Source: SIG78 sp045585955 (lineage in GTDB: Bacteria > Verrucomicrobiota > Lentisphaeria > Victivallales > Victivallaceae). From it: DNA of 23,425 bases. The position numbers and the translations under genes were made by a program. Of this stretch, positions 14,389-22,541 are shown in pieces; position 1 is the stretch's first letter, and each line of letters opens with the position of its first letter. Where the stretch lies: NCBI GenBank assembly GCA_045585955.1, contig JAZMZK010000107.1:1-23425 (forward strand). The letters run 5' to 3'. Under the pieces are notes generated by a model that was not told the DNA's origin, ran no database searches, and saw only the letters and a program-made list of their open reading frames with translations.

Positions 14389-15093
14389 TCAATACTCGTG
14401 GTCGATGTTCCACTTTTCAGTGGCATATTTGGCTCTTGCCAGCGTTTCGGCTTCGTCGATCACGCTTTGCGGCGGCTGCCATCTGGTAAATTTTATGTTG
14501 AATTTAAGTTCAAGGCTCTGGAGCAATTCGTCACGCAGTTTTTCCCAGCTGCCTCCGGCGGCTTCCAGCTTGATACTGCCCTGATGCAAGATACCCATGC
14601 GAGTCCGGCGTTGGGCAGCCCCGGCATATTTGCTGCCGGAAGGCGCTACCAGATCGAAGCGGCTGGGCGAAACAAAACACTGCATGGTGGCACGGTCTAC
14701 ATGATCGGTACCGTGACTTTCCAGAACTGCTTCCACGCCATCTTCGGTCATTTTCATAAGCAGTGCCTCGTGGAAAACCTTGTAGCTCTCCATGCGGTCA
14801 AGCTGCATAATTTTGTGTTCCGGCGGCACGACTACGGTGTAAGTCAAATCAACATCGTGGTAAACCACGCCGCCGCCGGTGGGGCGTCTGACCAATGTAT
14901 ATTTATCTGCCAGTTCCACCGGGCAGAGCTGGGCACTGCCGAACGATACCGAAGGCCGATCCCAGCGGTATATACGCACCAGTACCTGATTATTCTGCAA
15001 AGCCGAATTGCTCAACAGCACTTCGTCCATTGCCATATTAAAATAGGGATCGTGTACTGAATCATCCCAATAAAGCCATTTTTCTTCAGTCAT
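14389..15093 (-). CDS. Lipoate-protein ligase / octanoyltransferase family protein
   Basis: It attaches lipoate or octanoate to carrier proteins of 2-oxoacid dehydrogenases or glycine cleavage. The 234-residue protein has RRPTGGG (69-75), the ligand-binding loop, a CF motif (C139) followed by PSRFDLV, and GSKYAGAAQRR with the conserved lysine K155. GILHQGSI follows. There is no C-terminal accessory domain as in E. coli LplA, so it may be a LipM-like transferase or a ligase whose activating domain is separate. The start is 8 bases inside the end of the kinase-like gene, with AGGAC as binding site. Confidence 0.87.
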   Translation of the reverse strand: MTEEKWLYWDDSVHDPYFNMAMDEVLLSNSALQNNQVLVRIYRWDRPSVSFGSAQLCPVELADKYTLVRRPTGGGVVYHDVDLTYTVVVPPEHKIMQLDRMESYKVFHEALLMKMTEDGVEAVLESHGTDHVDRATMQCFVSPSRFDLVAPSGSKYAGAAQRRTRMGILHQGSIKLEAAGGSWEKLRDELLQSLELKFNIKFTRWQPPQSVIDEAETLARAKYATEKWNIDHEY

Positions 15094-15949
15094 TGCGTGT
15101 CCTGTGTTTTATATCATCGGCAAAAAACTTTTCTATCCGCCGGTGAAAATCCCTGTTTCCCGTAAAGTCCCCGCCGCCATGTTCCGCATAGCTCTGCAAA
15201 AAAAGTTTGCGGTTTTCCGCTTCGTCGGCAAGGTCATAAAGCCGCAGATTGTAGGATGCCAGGAAATAAGACGAGGCAACTCGCGCCAGCTCTCTGATCC
15301 TTATATCATCCGGACAGACTCCGGGATATTTGCAGCATCCATCCAAATCAAATACGCCAAGCCGGAACCTGCCGCTGCCCTCTTTTACCGCCAATATGTT
15401 GTTGACCTTAAAATCGCCGTGCTCAATACCGTTATTGTGCAGCAAACACGCCAACCGGGCAAGCTGACTGATACAAACATCATTGCTTCCGTAAAAATCC
15501 AGCAGTTCCGGCAAATTGCCCACCACCGTTATCGGTGCAGGAAAACACTCGGTTATCAAATAGCTGCACCCCGGCAAACCGTAAGGTCTGGTATCCAGCG
15601 CCAGATACACTTGGGGCGTAAGCACATCGATTTTCGCCAATTCTTCAGCCATCAGAGCATTTCGTTTTGCCCGGGAGAGCGCTCCAATGCGGCGCAACCG
15701 TCTGAACAAACCTTTTACATTACTGCGCTTGATAAAATAATCTCTACCATGCAAACGGAAAATCCCGGCCGCAGTTGACCGGGAATTTTTCACGATCCGG
15801 CTCTGCATAAGCAGAGATTCTGCATTGCAGAACTCCCTGCGCAGAGCATCGTCAACACCGTCAGCAAAGGCGTAACTCTTGAACCGGGTATCCCAAAGCG
15901 GATTTGCCGGTATTTTTTTTACATTATTTTCAGAGTCCACGCCTTGCAT
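15086..15949 (-). CDS. WaaP/Kdo-kinase-like small-molecule or lipopolysaccharide kinase
   Basis: The 287-residue protein has a protein-kinase-like fold of the lipopolysaccharide kinase (WaaP/InaA/KdkA) group. YFIKRSN carries the ATP lysine (K74), an alpha-C-like glutamate lies in LMAEELAK, and IEHGDFKVNNIL is the catalytic loop (D179, N184). FDLDG is the metal-binding aspartate motif. A basic RRLRRIG segment follows the lysine, as in WaaP. It probably phosphorylates lipid A core sugars at the inner membrane face. The start is uncertain: ATG 15949, or GTG two codons upstream at 15955; neither has a strong binding site. It lies 14 bases behind leuB and overlaps the lipoate-family gene. Confidence 0.78.
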   Translation of the reverse strand: MQGVDSENNVKKIPANPLWDTRFKSYAFADGVDDALRREFCNAESLLMQSRIVKNSRSTAAGIFRLHGRDYFIKRSNVKGLFRRLRRIGALSRAKRNALMAEELAKIDVLTPQVYLALDTRPYGLPGCSYLITECFPAPITVVGNLPELLDFYGSNDVCISQLARLACLLHNNGIEHGDFKVNNILAVKEGSGRFRLGVFDLDGCCKYPGVCPDDIRIRELARVASSYFLASYNLRLYDLADEAENRKLFLQSYAEHGGGDFTGNRDFHRRIEKFFADDIKHRTRND

Positions 15950-15963
15950 GAGCACAAGTCAGT

Positions 15964-17079
15964 TCAAAGGTTGTCGATAACCAGCTGACCAACTTCGGTG
16001 GTGCTGTAACCCATCTTACCGGCTGCCATGCTTTCGAGCTTGTTGCCGGTAACATACGCCACGGATTTTTCGATTGCCGCAGCGGCTTCTTTTTCGCCGA
16101 TGAAGTCCAACAGCATAGCTCCGGCGCAAACCGCAGCCAGCGGGTTGATGATGTTCATACCGGTATATTTGGGAGCCGAACCGCCGATAGGTTCAAACAT
16201 GCTCACCCCGCCCTTGGTGGGGTTGAGGTTACCACCGGCAGCGATCCCCATACCGCCCTGGGTCATAGCGCCCAAATCGGTGATGATGTCGCCAAAGATG
16301 TTGTTGGTCACGATAACATCGAACCATTCGGGGTTCTTGACCATCCACATAGTAGTAGCATCAACATGGCAGTAAGCGGTTTTGACTTCCGGGAATTCTT
16401 CTGCAACCTTGTAGAAGACCCGTTCCCACAGATCAAATACATAGGTCAGAACATTGGATTTGCCGCACAAAGTCAGCTGGGCAGTCTTACCGGCAGCAAT
16501 ATCTTCGGCGGAGAGTCCGCGCCACGGATTTTCTTTGCTGTGGCGTTTTCTGGCAAGTTCAAAAGCGTAACGCACGCAGCGTTCCACCTGATGATAGTTG
16601 TAGACTTCGCTCTGGCAGGCTACTTCGTGTTCGGTACCTTTCATGGAAACGCCGCCGATACCGGTGTAAATGCCGCCGGTATTTTCACGCACCACCACAT
16701 AGTCGATATCTTCAGGCTTCTTGTTGGCAAGGGGAGTTTCCACGCCGGGGAAAAGTTTGATGGGGCGCAAGTTGATATACTGGTCAAGTTCAAAACGCAG
16801 CTTGAGCAAGATACCCTTTTCCAGAATACCGGGTTTGACTTTGGGGTGGCCGATGGCACCGAGGAACACAGCATCGAATTTCTTGAGCTGATCAACTGCA
16901 TCTTCGGGCAGGATTTCGCCGGTGGCAAGATAGTGTTCGCCGCCCCAGTTGAAGGTAGTTTCGCTGAAAGTAAAGCCGAACTTCTGCGCAGCAGCGCGCA
17001 TAACTTTCAAGCCCTCTGCCACGACCTCCGGCCCGGTACCGTCACCGGGCAGAACTGCGATCTTGTAATTTCTGGACAT
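15964..17079 (-). CDS. leuB: 3-isopropylmalate dehydrogenase
   Basis: It oxidises and decarboxylates 3-isopropylmalate in leucine synthesis. The 371-residue protein has LPGDGTGPEVVAEG at the N-terminus, then GILLKLRFELDQYINLRP and VVVRENTGGIYTG. KSNVLTYVFDLW carries the substrate lysine, and TNNIFGDIITDLGAM the magnesium aspartates. It resembles the actinobacterial-type LeuB more than the E. coli enzyme. Related tartrate/malate dehydrogenases cannot be fully excluded. No leuA, leuC or leuD is in the window. AGGAGA precedes the start. A promoter-like sequence lies between it and the metallophosphatase gene, so it may start a new transcript. Confidence 0.9.
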   Translation of the reverse strand: MSRNYKIAVLPGDGTGPEVVAEGLKVMRAAAQKFGFTFSETTFNWGGEHYLATGEILPEDAVDQLKKFDAVFLGAIGHPKVKPGILEKGILLKLRFELDQYINLRPIKLFPGVETPLANKKPEDIDYVVVRENTGGIYTGIGGVSMKGTEHEVACQSEVYNYHQVERCVRYAFELARKRHSKENPWRGLSAEDIAAGKTAQLTLCGKSNVLTYVFDLWERVFYKVAEEFPEVKTAYCHVDATTMWMVKNPEWFDVIVTNNIFGDIITDLGAMTQGGMGIAAGGNLNPTKGGVSMFEPIGGSAPKYTGMNIINPLAAVCAGAMLLDFIGEKEAAAAIEKSVAYVTGNKLESMAAGKMGYSTTEVGQLVIDNL

Positions 17080-17136
17080 AATAGGATTCTCCTTTTTTGG
17101 ATCTTTATATTTTTAAAGAAAAAAGCTTTGGTTGGT

Positions 17137-17165
17137 AATTTATCATCTCAAAACGCTTTTTTCAA
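17137..17165 (-). promoter_or_regulatory. Possible promoter of leuB and the genes after it
   Basis: On the minus strand, TTGAAA (17165-17160) is separated by 17 bases from TAAATT (17142-17137). It sits in the 103-base A+T-rich gap before leuB. The match is moderate (5 of 6 and 4 of 6). A loose inverted repeat of A/T runs overlaps it and may be a weak terminator of the upstream gene. Confidence 0.4.
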
Positions 17166-17182
17166 GGTTGAAAATCATTTTT

Positions 17183-18589
17183 TCAGTGTAAATCTTCAAT
17201 TTTCCCCGGCAAAAAACTCTGTTCGCACAATATCTCCCATATTCCCGGCGTATTTTCCGCCTGCCGGTGATTTATTTTGCTTTTCAGCAAACGCGCGGTA
17301 TCCGGCAGATTTCCTCCGGCTCCGGCGGCAGCGTATGCCGAGAGAGCGAGCGTGTAGGACTCTTTGTTTTTATCAATAGTAACGGAGCGAACTTGACTGC
17401 GTACCATATTTACCTGAAAACCCTTTTTTGCCAGATATTGCTTGCGTTTGCGTAAAAATTTGCTGTATTCTGAAGCTATGACCTTAAATTCTCCGGCAGA
17501 AACCCTTACAGTTATTATTGGGTCAAAGTAAGGAAACACCCTGTAATAATCGCCTTGCGTGGGAGCCGCGTTCTGCAACAGAGCTTGCAATTTGGCCGGA
17601 CTGCTTACAGCGTAAAGCGCCAGATCGGCATTGAATTTTTCTGCGATTTTTTCTGCCGGATAATCCAGTGTTTTCCCCATGATCGACGGAGCCGCTGCCA
17701 ACTCTTCAGAATCAATTTTCCGGTATTGGGGAAGCGGCAGCAGTGAACTCTTTATCTGCTTAACTCGCTTGAGCTTGCGATCAAAGATCAAATTGATTTT
17801 CACCAACGCTTTTCCATGAGCGGGCGGCTGAACATACCAGCTTCGCCCCACCATCGATCCGGCATCCGGCAAATGAGTGTGAGCGCCGATGACCAGATCT
17901 ATTTCAGGGACATGTTTTACTAAATCGTAAGTATTTTCTCCCCCGCCATATTTTCCGGCATGGCGCACCAAAACTATAACATCGGCTTTTTCCGCCAGAA
18001 CCCGGTTGACGCTCCGGCGCAAAACTGCCGCCCCCGGCAGAGTCCGGAAGCGGGTTTCTTCCACCGGAAAAGCGTTCTGCATATTTTTCAGCATCAGCCC
18101 GATAAAAGCGATTTTTACGCCCGACATTTCCACAATGACAAAATCTTTGAAACTACCGTCAAGCTCCGGAGCGTAAAGATTTGCTGCTAAAACTGTTCCG
18201 GGAAAATCACGGACAATGTTTTTGAAGGCTTCAAACCCGAATTCCAGCTCGTGATTGCCGGGAACAAATATCGAACACCCTGCCCGGTAAAGTTCCGGTA
18301 ATATACCCATGCCCCGGGAGCGTAAAATTTTTAACGAGCCTTGCGCACAATCCCCGGCATCCACATAGATCACCCGTCCGGGAGCCTGTTGAAAAATATT
18401 TTTCACCGCCGGAGCGACCGCTTTGCGGATCTGTTCAGAATCGCCGTGCAAATCTGCCGATGCTATGACCGTCAATTCAACTGTGTTACCGCAGGCAGTC
18501 AGCGCAAAACCGGCAAACAGCACAACTCTAAAGAGATGTGCCAAGCCACTGAAAAAGCTCTCCAATGCAGTTTTACCCTTGCAAAACAT
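17183..18589 (-). CDS. Exported metallophosphatase, 5'-nucleotidase-like, predicted lipoprotein
   Basis: The 468-residue protein has a signal sequence ending in ALTAC (C33), a lipobox. The calcineurin-like phosphoesterase domain shows ADLHGD (D46, H48), VDAGD (D80), GNHELEFG (N112, H113), a histidine in VRHAGKYGG and GAHTH. This is the ordered metal-binding set of the UshA/SoxB group. The C-terminal part (about 300-468) corresponds to the 5'-nucleotidase substrate domain but is divergent and short. Likely role is dephosphorylation of nucleotides or similar esters outside the inner membrane. The ATG at 18589 is preceded only by a weak GGGA. It is the first gene of the minus-strand cluster and is divergent from the small basic protein gene. 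Confidence 0.87.
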   Translation of the reverse strand: MFCKGKTALESFFSGLAHLFRVVLFAGFALTACGNTVELTVIASADLHGDSEQIRKAVAPAVKNIFQQAPGRVIYVDAGDCAQGSLKILRSRGMGILPELYRAGCSIFVPGNHELEFGFEAFKNIVRDFPGTVLAANLYAPELDGSFKDFVIVEMSGVKIAFIGLMLKNMQNAFPVEETRFRTLPGAAVLRRSVNRVLAEKADVIVLVRHAGKYGGGENTYDLVKHVPEIDLVIGAHTHLPDAGSMVGRSWYVQPPAHGKALVKINLIFDRKLKRVKQIKSSLLPLPQYRKIDSEELAAAPSIMGKTLDYPAEKIAEKFNADLALYAVSSPAKLQALLQNAAPTQGDYYRVFPYFDPIITVRVSAGEFKVIASEYSKFLRKRKQYLAKKGFQVNMVRSQVRSVTIDKNKESYTLALSAYAAAGAGGNLPDTARLLKSKINHRQAENTPGIWEILCEQSFLPGKIEDLH

Positions 18590-18619
18590 AAAAAATCCCG
18601 AAAAAAATGCGTTTAAAAC

Positions 18620-18649
18620 TTGAATATTTTAAAATATAAGCCATATTAT
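18620..18649 (+). promoter_or_regulatory. Promoter of the small basic protein gene
   Basis: TTGAAT (18620-18625) is followed after 18 bases by TATTAT (18644-18649), about 65 bases before the start codon. It lies in the 126-base A+T-rich divergent gap. The opposite strand has comparable boxes for the metallophosphatase, though less clear. Confidence 0.5.
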
Positions 18650-18715
18650 AAAGACATACAACTTGTAAAAATGGAATTTTTCAAATTTTAACCATATAAC
18701 GATCGAGGTGCAACA

Positions 18716-18868
18716 ATGTCACAGCATGCAAGTCTCCGCGTTGGCGGCAAGATCCGCAAAAAACGCAATGTGATGAAGCGTTTTGAACGGCTCAATATTC
18801 TCCGTGCCGAAGGCCGGATCGCCGAAGACAAAGTCTACGGTCTGCCCAAGACCAAGCCGATCAACTGA
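18716..18868 (+). CDS. Small basic protein, Verrucomicrobia/Chlamydiae group family
   Basis: A 50-residue, lysine/arginine-rich protein. It begins MSQHASLRVGGKIRKKRNV, has MKRFERLNILRAEGR in the middle and ends VYGLPKTKPIN. This layout (SxHxSL start, KRFER core, VxGLPKTK end) matches a family I recall only from Chlamydiae, Verrucomicrobia and Lentisphaerae. It is small and basic like a ribosomal protein, but its function is not established to my knowledge. GAGGTG 5 bases before the ATG is a good binding site, with its own promoter and a strong terminator. The gene is easily missed because of its size. Confidence 0.9.
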   Translation: MSQHASLRVGGKIRKKRNVMKRFERLNILRAEGRIAEDKVYGLPKTKPIN

Positions 18869-18890
18869 TCTGGACAATGCTTCACAAGCA

Positions 18891-18937
18891 ACGGCGGAGA
18901 AGCGGTTAATGCCGCGTCTTCGCCGTTTTTGTTTTTT
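18891..18937 (+). terminator. Strong intrinsic terminator behind the small basic protein gene
   Basis: ACGGCGGAGA and GCGG pair with CCGC and TCTTCGCCGT across one internal mismatch, with a short TTAATG loop. T5, G and T6 follow. It starts 22 bases after the stop and ends only 14 bases before the next start codon, so it stands directly in the path of transcription to the following operon. Confidence 0.9.
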
Positions 18938-18951
18938 ATGCGAGGAACAAT

Positions 18952-19827
18952 ATGATTTCATCACACCCCCAGTGGGATCCGGACAAACTTGCCGGGCTTT
19001 TCAAACAGGCGGGCAAGATCGCTTTGGATTACTTTGAAGCCCCACCGGCAGAATTGAAGAGCGATGCCACCGTTGTAACCATTGCCGATAAAACCATTGA
19101 ACAGCTTTTTGCCGGAACTTTGGATGATCCGGCAAACTCAAGCTACATGATCGGCGAAGAAACTATCGAAAAACACCCCGTAAGCTATGTTGAAGAAGCG
19201 TTGAAAAGCCCCTGCTGCTGGGTGCTTGACCCCATTGACGGCACGGCACCCTATTCCTCGCACATGGATTTCTGGGGTATCTCGCTGGGTTTGATGAAAA
19301 CTGGCAAGCTCGTGGAAGGGGCAGTCTATCTGCCAAGATTTGATAAACTCATTGCCACTTGCAAAGATAAAATAGTCTGGAAACAGCTGCAAAACCCCAC
19401 CGACTGGGCGGAGTTTGAACTGAAAAGCAATCCGCTGGGCATTGCCGGACACATTTCGTTGGGGCAGATGCCCACCCGCAAGTGGGGTTTTGGCGGCAAA
19501 AACGCACTCTTTTCCATTTGCAGCTGCGTGGGATCACTTTATTTACTGCTTACCGGCAAAGTCACAGCCTACTGCGGCGACTTCAAACTCTGGGATATAG
19601 CCGGGATGCTGCCGATTCTGGAACGGGCAAAGTTTGTCATATTAAGTACCGGTGAAAACAATCCGCCTCTTTCCGGCGATTTACAGGATAATATGTTTGA
19701 ATTGCAAAACCCGGAACGGATGTGGAAGGTCAAAAATCCCGTGATCGCTGCCGAAAACAGAGCCACGGCGTTGGAGTTATTGGAAAAATTTTATTTTATT
19801 GAACCACCTGCAAAGGAAAAAAAATGA
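18952..19827 (+). CDS. Inositol-monophosphatase-family phosphatase
   Basis: A magnesium-dependent phosphatase of 291 residues. VTIADKTIE (residues 42-50), GEE (68-70), WVLDPIDGT (90-98, D93 and D96) and KLWDIAG (D215) are the ordered metal-binding motifs of the IMPase/FBPase/CysQ superfamily. Within it, substrates include inositol phosphate, histidinol phosphate (HisN) and PAP; the sequence does not decide. CGAGGAAC 3 bases before ATG is the binding site. I see no promoter between the terminator and this gene, so it may depend on read-through. It overlaps rimO by ATGA. Confidence 0.88.
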   Translation: MISSHPQWDPDKLAGLFKQAGKIALDYFEAPPAELKSDATVVTIADKTIEQLFAGTLDDPANSSYMIGEETIEKHPVSYVEEALKSPCCWVLDPIDGTAPYSSHMDFWGISLGLMKTGKLVEGAVYLPRFDKLIATCKDKIVWKQLQNPTDWAEFELKSNPLGIAGHISLGQMPTRKWGFGGKNALFSICSCVGSLYLLLTGKVTAYCGDFKLWDIAGMLPILERAKFVILSTGENNPPLSGDLQDNMFELQNPERMWKVKNPVIAAENRATALELLEKFYFIEPPAKEKK

Positions 19828-21179
19828 GTTTGCGACGCAAAAACCGCTTTACCGCTGAAGGTGTATATTTAGTAAGTCTGGGCTGCCCGAAAAATCTGGT
19901 GGACAGCGAAGTTATGGCAGGAATATTGCTGACCAACGGCATAATGCTTAACTTTGATAAAAACTCTGCCGAATATTACCTCATAAACACCTGTGCCTTC
20001 CTGCCGGGCGCCCGCAGTGAGTGCGAAAGTGCCATCCTTGAGGGTATCCGCTGGAAAAATCACGCTCCGCAGGTGCGGAAACTTATTGTGGCAGGCTGCC
20101 TTATCCAGCAGGATAAAGAAAATATCATCCGCAGCAAATACCCCGAAGTCGATGCCTGGAGCGGCGTGGACGGCGTGGGCGATATATTCAAGACCTTCCA
20201 GTCGGCAAAAGCCGGTTACACCACCGGTGATGCCGCTGAACCGACCTACTTATATAACGAAAACACGCCCCGCTTGCAGCTGACTTTGCCCCATGTAGCG
20301 TATTTGAAGATCGCCGACGGGTGCAACAACCGCTGTGCCTATTGCAGTATACCGCTGATCCGGGGTTCACTGCGGAGCCGCTCCATAGAGTCGGTGCTTG
20401 CCGAAGCAAGGAACCTCATTGCCAACGATGTTAAAGAGTTGATCGTTATCGCCCAGGATGTTACAGCATACGGTGCTGACCGCAATGACGGAACCACGCT
20501 GGCAAAACTGCTGCACGAAATGGATAAGCTGGAAGGGGATTTTTCCATCCGCTTGCTTTACACCCATCCGGCGCATTACACCGATGAGTTTTTTGCCGAA
20601 TACGCAGTCAACAAACATATTCTTGCTTATCTGGATATACCTTTGCAGCATATCAACAGCGATATACTTTTGAAAATGGGCCGCAAAACCGACCGCAAAA
20701 CCATTGAAGATGTGCTGACAAAAATCCGCACCGCCCGGCCGGAAACAGCTATCCGCACCACCTTTATCACCGGCTTGCCCGGCGAAACCGAAGCAGAATT
20801 TGCCGAACTTATGGAGTTTGTGAAAACTCAAAAATTTGCCCGGCTTGGCGTATTCAGCTACTCGCCGGAACCGGGCACCCCGGCAGCCGGACGCCCCGAC
20901 CGGGTGGAAAGCAGTGTTGCCGAAGAGCGGGCAGAAAAAATCATGGCTCTTCAGGAAAAGATCGCACTTGAACACAATCGATCGCTGGTGGGCAAAACCG
21001 TAAAAGTCATCTGCGACGAAGCCGAAGGCAGAAAAGGTGCGGGCAGAACCTTTGCTGACGCTCCCGATATAGATAACATAGTCTATTTTACCGGGAATAA
21101 ACGGCTGAAAACCGGAGAAATCTACGAGGTTTTGATTACTGAAGCAGAAACATTTGATTTATACGGCAAGTTGTGCTAA
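19824..21179 (+). CDS. rimO: Ribosomal protein S12 methylthiotransferase
   Basis: A radical-SAM enzyme that adds a methylthio group to the conserved aspartate of ribosomal protein S12. The 451-residue protein has three N-terminal cluster cysteines (C21 in GCPKNLVDSE, C57 in INTCAF, C92 in AGC), the radical-SAM CNNRCAYC (C167, C171, C174) and a C-terminal TRAM domain (about 385-450). VSLGCPKNLVDSE distinguishes RimO from the tRNA enzyme MiaB. The start overlaps the preceding stop (ATGA), indicating translational coupling. Confidence 0.96.
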   Translation: MSLRRKNRFTAEGVYLVSLGCPKNLVDSEVMAGILLTNGIMLNFDKNSAEYYLINTCAFLPGARSECESAILEGIRWKNHAPQVRKLIVAGCLIQQDKENIIRSKYPEVDAWSGVDGVGDIFKTFQSAKAGYTTGDAAEPTYLYNENTPRLQLTLPHVAYLKIADGCNNRCAYCSIPLIRGSLRSRSIESVLAEARNLIANDVKELIVIAQDVTAYGADRNDGTTLAKLLHEMDKLEGDFSIRLLYTHPAHYTDEFFAEYAVNKHILAYLDIPLQHINSDILLKMGRKTDRKTIEDVLTKIRTARPETAIRTTFITGLPGETEAEFAELMEFVKTQKFARLGVFSYSPEPGTPAAGRPDRVESSVAEERAEKIMALQEKIALEHNRSLVGKTVKVICDEAEGRKGAGRTFADAPDIDNIVYFTGNKRLKTGEIYEVLITEAETFDLYGKLC

Positions 21180-21225
21180 ATTAATATACCGCAATATATA
21201 AATTCAGTAACAGGGAACAGAAAAA

Positions 21226-21840
21226 ATGCCTTTGAATTTACCCAACATTCTGACCGTAGGTCGAATAATCCTGATTTTTATAGCCCTGGTTTTGGCTACC
21301 CACTCCGGGATCCCCGGCGGGGTCAAAGTCAAATCCGACGATATAGAAATGATTCTGCGTTATATAGCTTTTTCGCTGGCTGTGATCGCCGCCGTTACCG
21401 ACCTTGCCGATGGCTACCTTGCCCGCAAGTGGAATCAGGTAACAGATTTCGGAGCCTTGATGGATCCGCTGGCAGATAAAATATTTGTTACGACCATCAT
21501 GCTTATACTTGTAGAGTTCCAGCTGCTGGCGGCATGGGTGGCAGCGGTGGTCATCTGCCGGGAGTTTATGGTAACGGGCTTGCGGCTGCTGGCAACCAAA
21601 ACCGGCAAAGTCATCAGTGCCGATAAGTTCGGCAAGCTGAAAACCTTCCTGCAAATGGTCATGCTCTTTATCGGCTGCCTGATCTGGATACATGTGCTTG
21701 ATCTGGATACAGTTATTTGCGGAGCCGTAAAACTCCGCCATATCTGGAGCGTCTTTTTGTGGGCAATAGTGATCGTGACCGTCGGTTCGGGTCTGAATTA
21801 CTTTATCAAAAACCGCGACTTGATCGCCCCCGAAAAATGA
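21226..21840 (+). CDS. pgsA: CDP-diacylglycerol-glycerol-3-phosphate 3-phosphatidyltransferase
   Basis: A membrane enzyme that makes phosphatidylglycerol phosphate, the precursor of phosphatidylglycerol and cardiolipin. The 204-residue protein starts NLPNILTVGRI, as in known PgsA. It carries the full CDP-alcohol phosphotransferase motif DG-x2-AR-x8-G-x3-D-x3-D (D62, G63, A66, R67, G76, D80, D84). Several hydrophobic membrane segments follow, ending in a polar tail. Slightly long between the first two helices (GIPGGVKVKSDD). It starts 46 bases after rimO behind AGGGAA and overlaps the TatD-like gene by ATGA. Confidence 0.94.
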   Translation: MPLNLPNILTVGRIILIFIALVLATHSGIPGGVKVKSDDIEMILRYIAFSLAVIAAVTDLADGYLARKWNQVTDFGALMDPLADKIFVTTIMLILVEFQLLAAWVAAVVICREFMVTGLRLLATKTGKVISADKFGKLKTFLQMVMLFIGCLIWIHVLDLDTVICGAVKLRHIWSVFLWAIVIVTVGSGLNYFIKNRDLIAPEK

Positions 21841-22541
21841 CCGTAAGCCAAGTTTGCCCCACGGTGGATTTTCATACTCACCTTGACCGGCAGCAGCCTT
21901 TGAGCGTATCCAAGGATGTGGTGCGGATAATTTCTGTACCGCTTTCTGAAGCGGCTCTGATGCTGCCGGAGAATTGCTTTGCCACGCTGGAACTCCACCC
22001 GTGGCAGGGCGAACCGTGGAGCGAAGAATTTGCCAAAACTGCTGAAAACAGCCGGTTTACCGGCATTGGCGAAGTGGGACTTGACCGCTTGAAGGGCAAG
22101 TTGCCATTAACTGAACAAATGGCGATTTTCAGCCAGACAGCAACGCTGGCTCAAAAGCTGAACAAACCGTTATTCATACATTGTGTAAAGTGTTTTTCGG
22201 AACTTCTGCAAATATACAAAACTTTGAAATGGCAGGTTCCGACAGTGATCCACTACTTTTGCGGCAAGCTGGAGCTGGCAGAACAGCTTTGGCGAACCAC
22301 CCATTTTATCTTGTCGCTGCCGCCGAAAATCTACGCTCAAAAACCGTTGCTGGATTTTCTGAAAGAGCATAAAGAATTTCTGCACAGAATAGTTTTGGAA
22401 ACCGACGATCCGACTGCCGGTGACATAGAAGAGCATTATCGGCTTATGGCAGAAAAGCTGGATATTGGGTTACCCGAATTGCAAGAGCTTATGTATAAAC
22501 AGTTTGAAAGGTTGTGTAACAATGCCGGAAACTTTCGATGA
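21837..22541 (+). CDS. TatD-like metal-dependent hydrolase, short form
   Basis: The 234-residue amidohydrolase-fold protein has DFHTH (H13, H15), GEVGLD (E79), IHC (H115), IHYF (H139) and LETDDP (D190), the complete TatD metal-ligand set. It is about 25 residues shorter than typical TatD and lacks much of the usual region after the first strand, so it is a divergent member. TatD proteins are nucleases or D-aminoacyl-tRNA deacylases; no specific substrate can be read here. An upstream ATG at 21717 lies inside pgsA; ATG 21837 in the ATGA overlap is the natural start. Its end overlaps tcdA by 20 bases. Confidence 0.85.
   Translation: MTVSQVCPTVDFHTHLDRQQPLSVSKDVVRIISVPLSEAALMLPENCFATLELHPWQGEPWSEEFAKTAENSRFTGIGEVGLDRLKGKLPLTEQMAIFSQTATLAQKLNKPLFIHCVKCFSELLQIYKTLKWQVPTVIHYFCGKLELAEQLWRTTHFILSLPPKIYAQKPLLDFLKEHKEFLHRIVLETDDPTAGDIEEHYRLMAEKLDIGLPELQELMYKQFERLCNNAGNFR

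Noticed and set aside
16366..17379. Open frame of 337 codons antisense to leuB, extending into the next gap
   Set aside because: leuB motifs are complete on the minus strand, and no domain or binding site supports the plus-strand frame.
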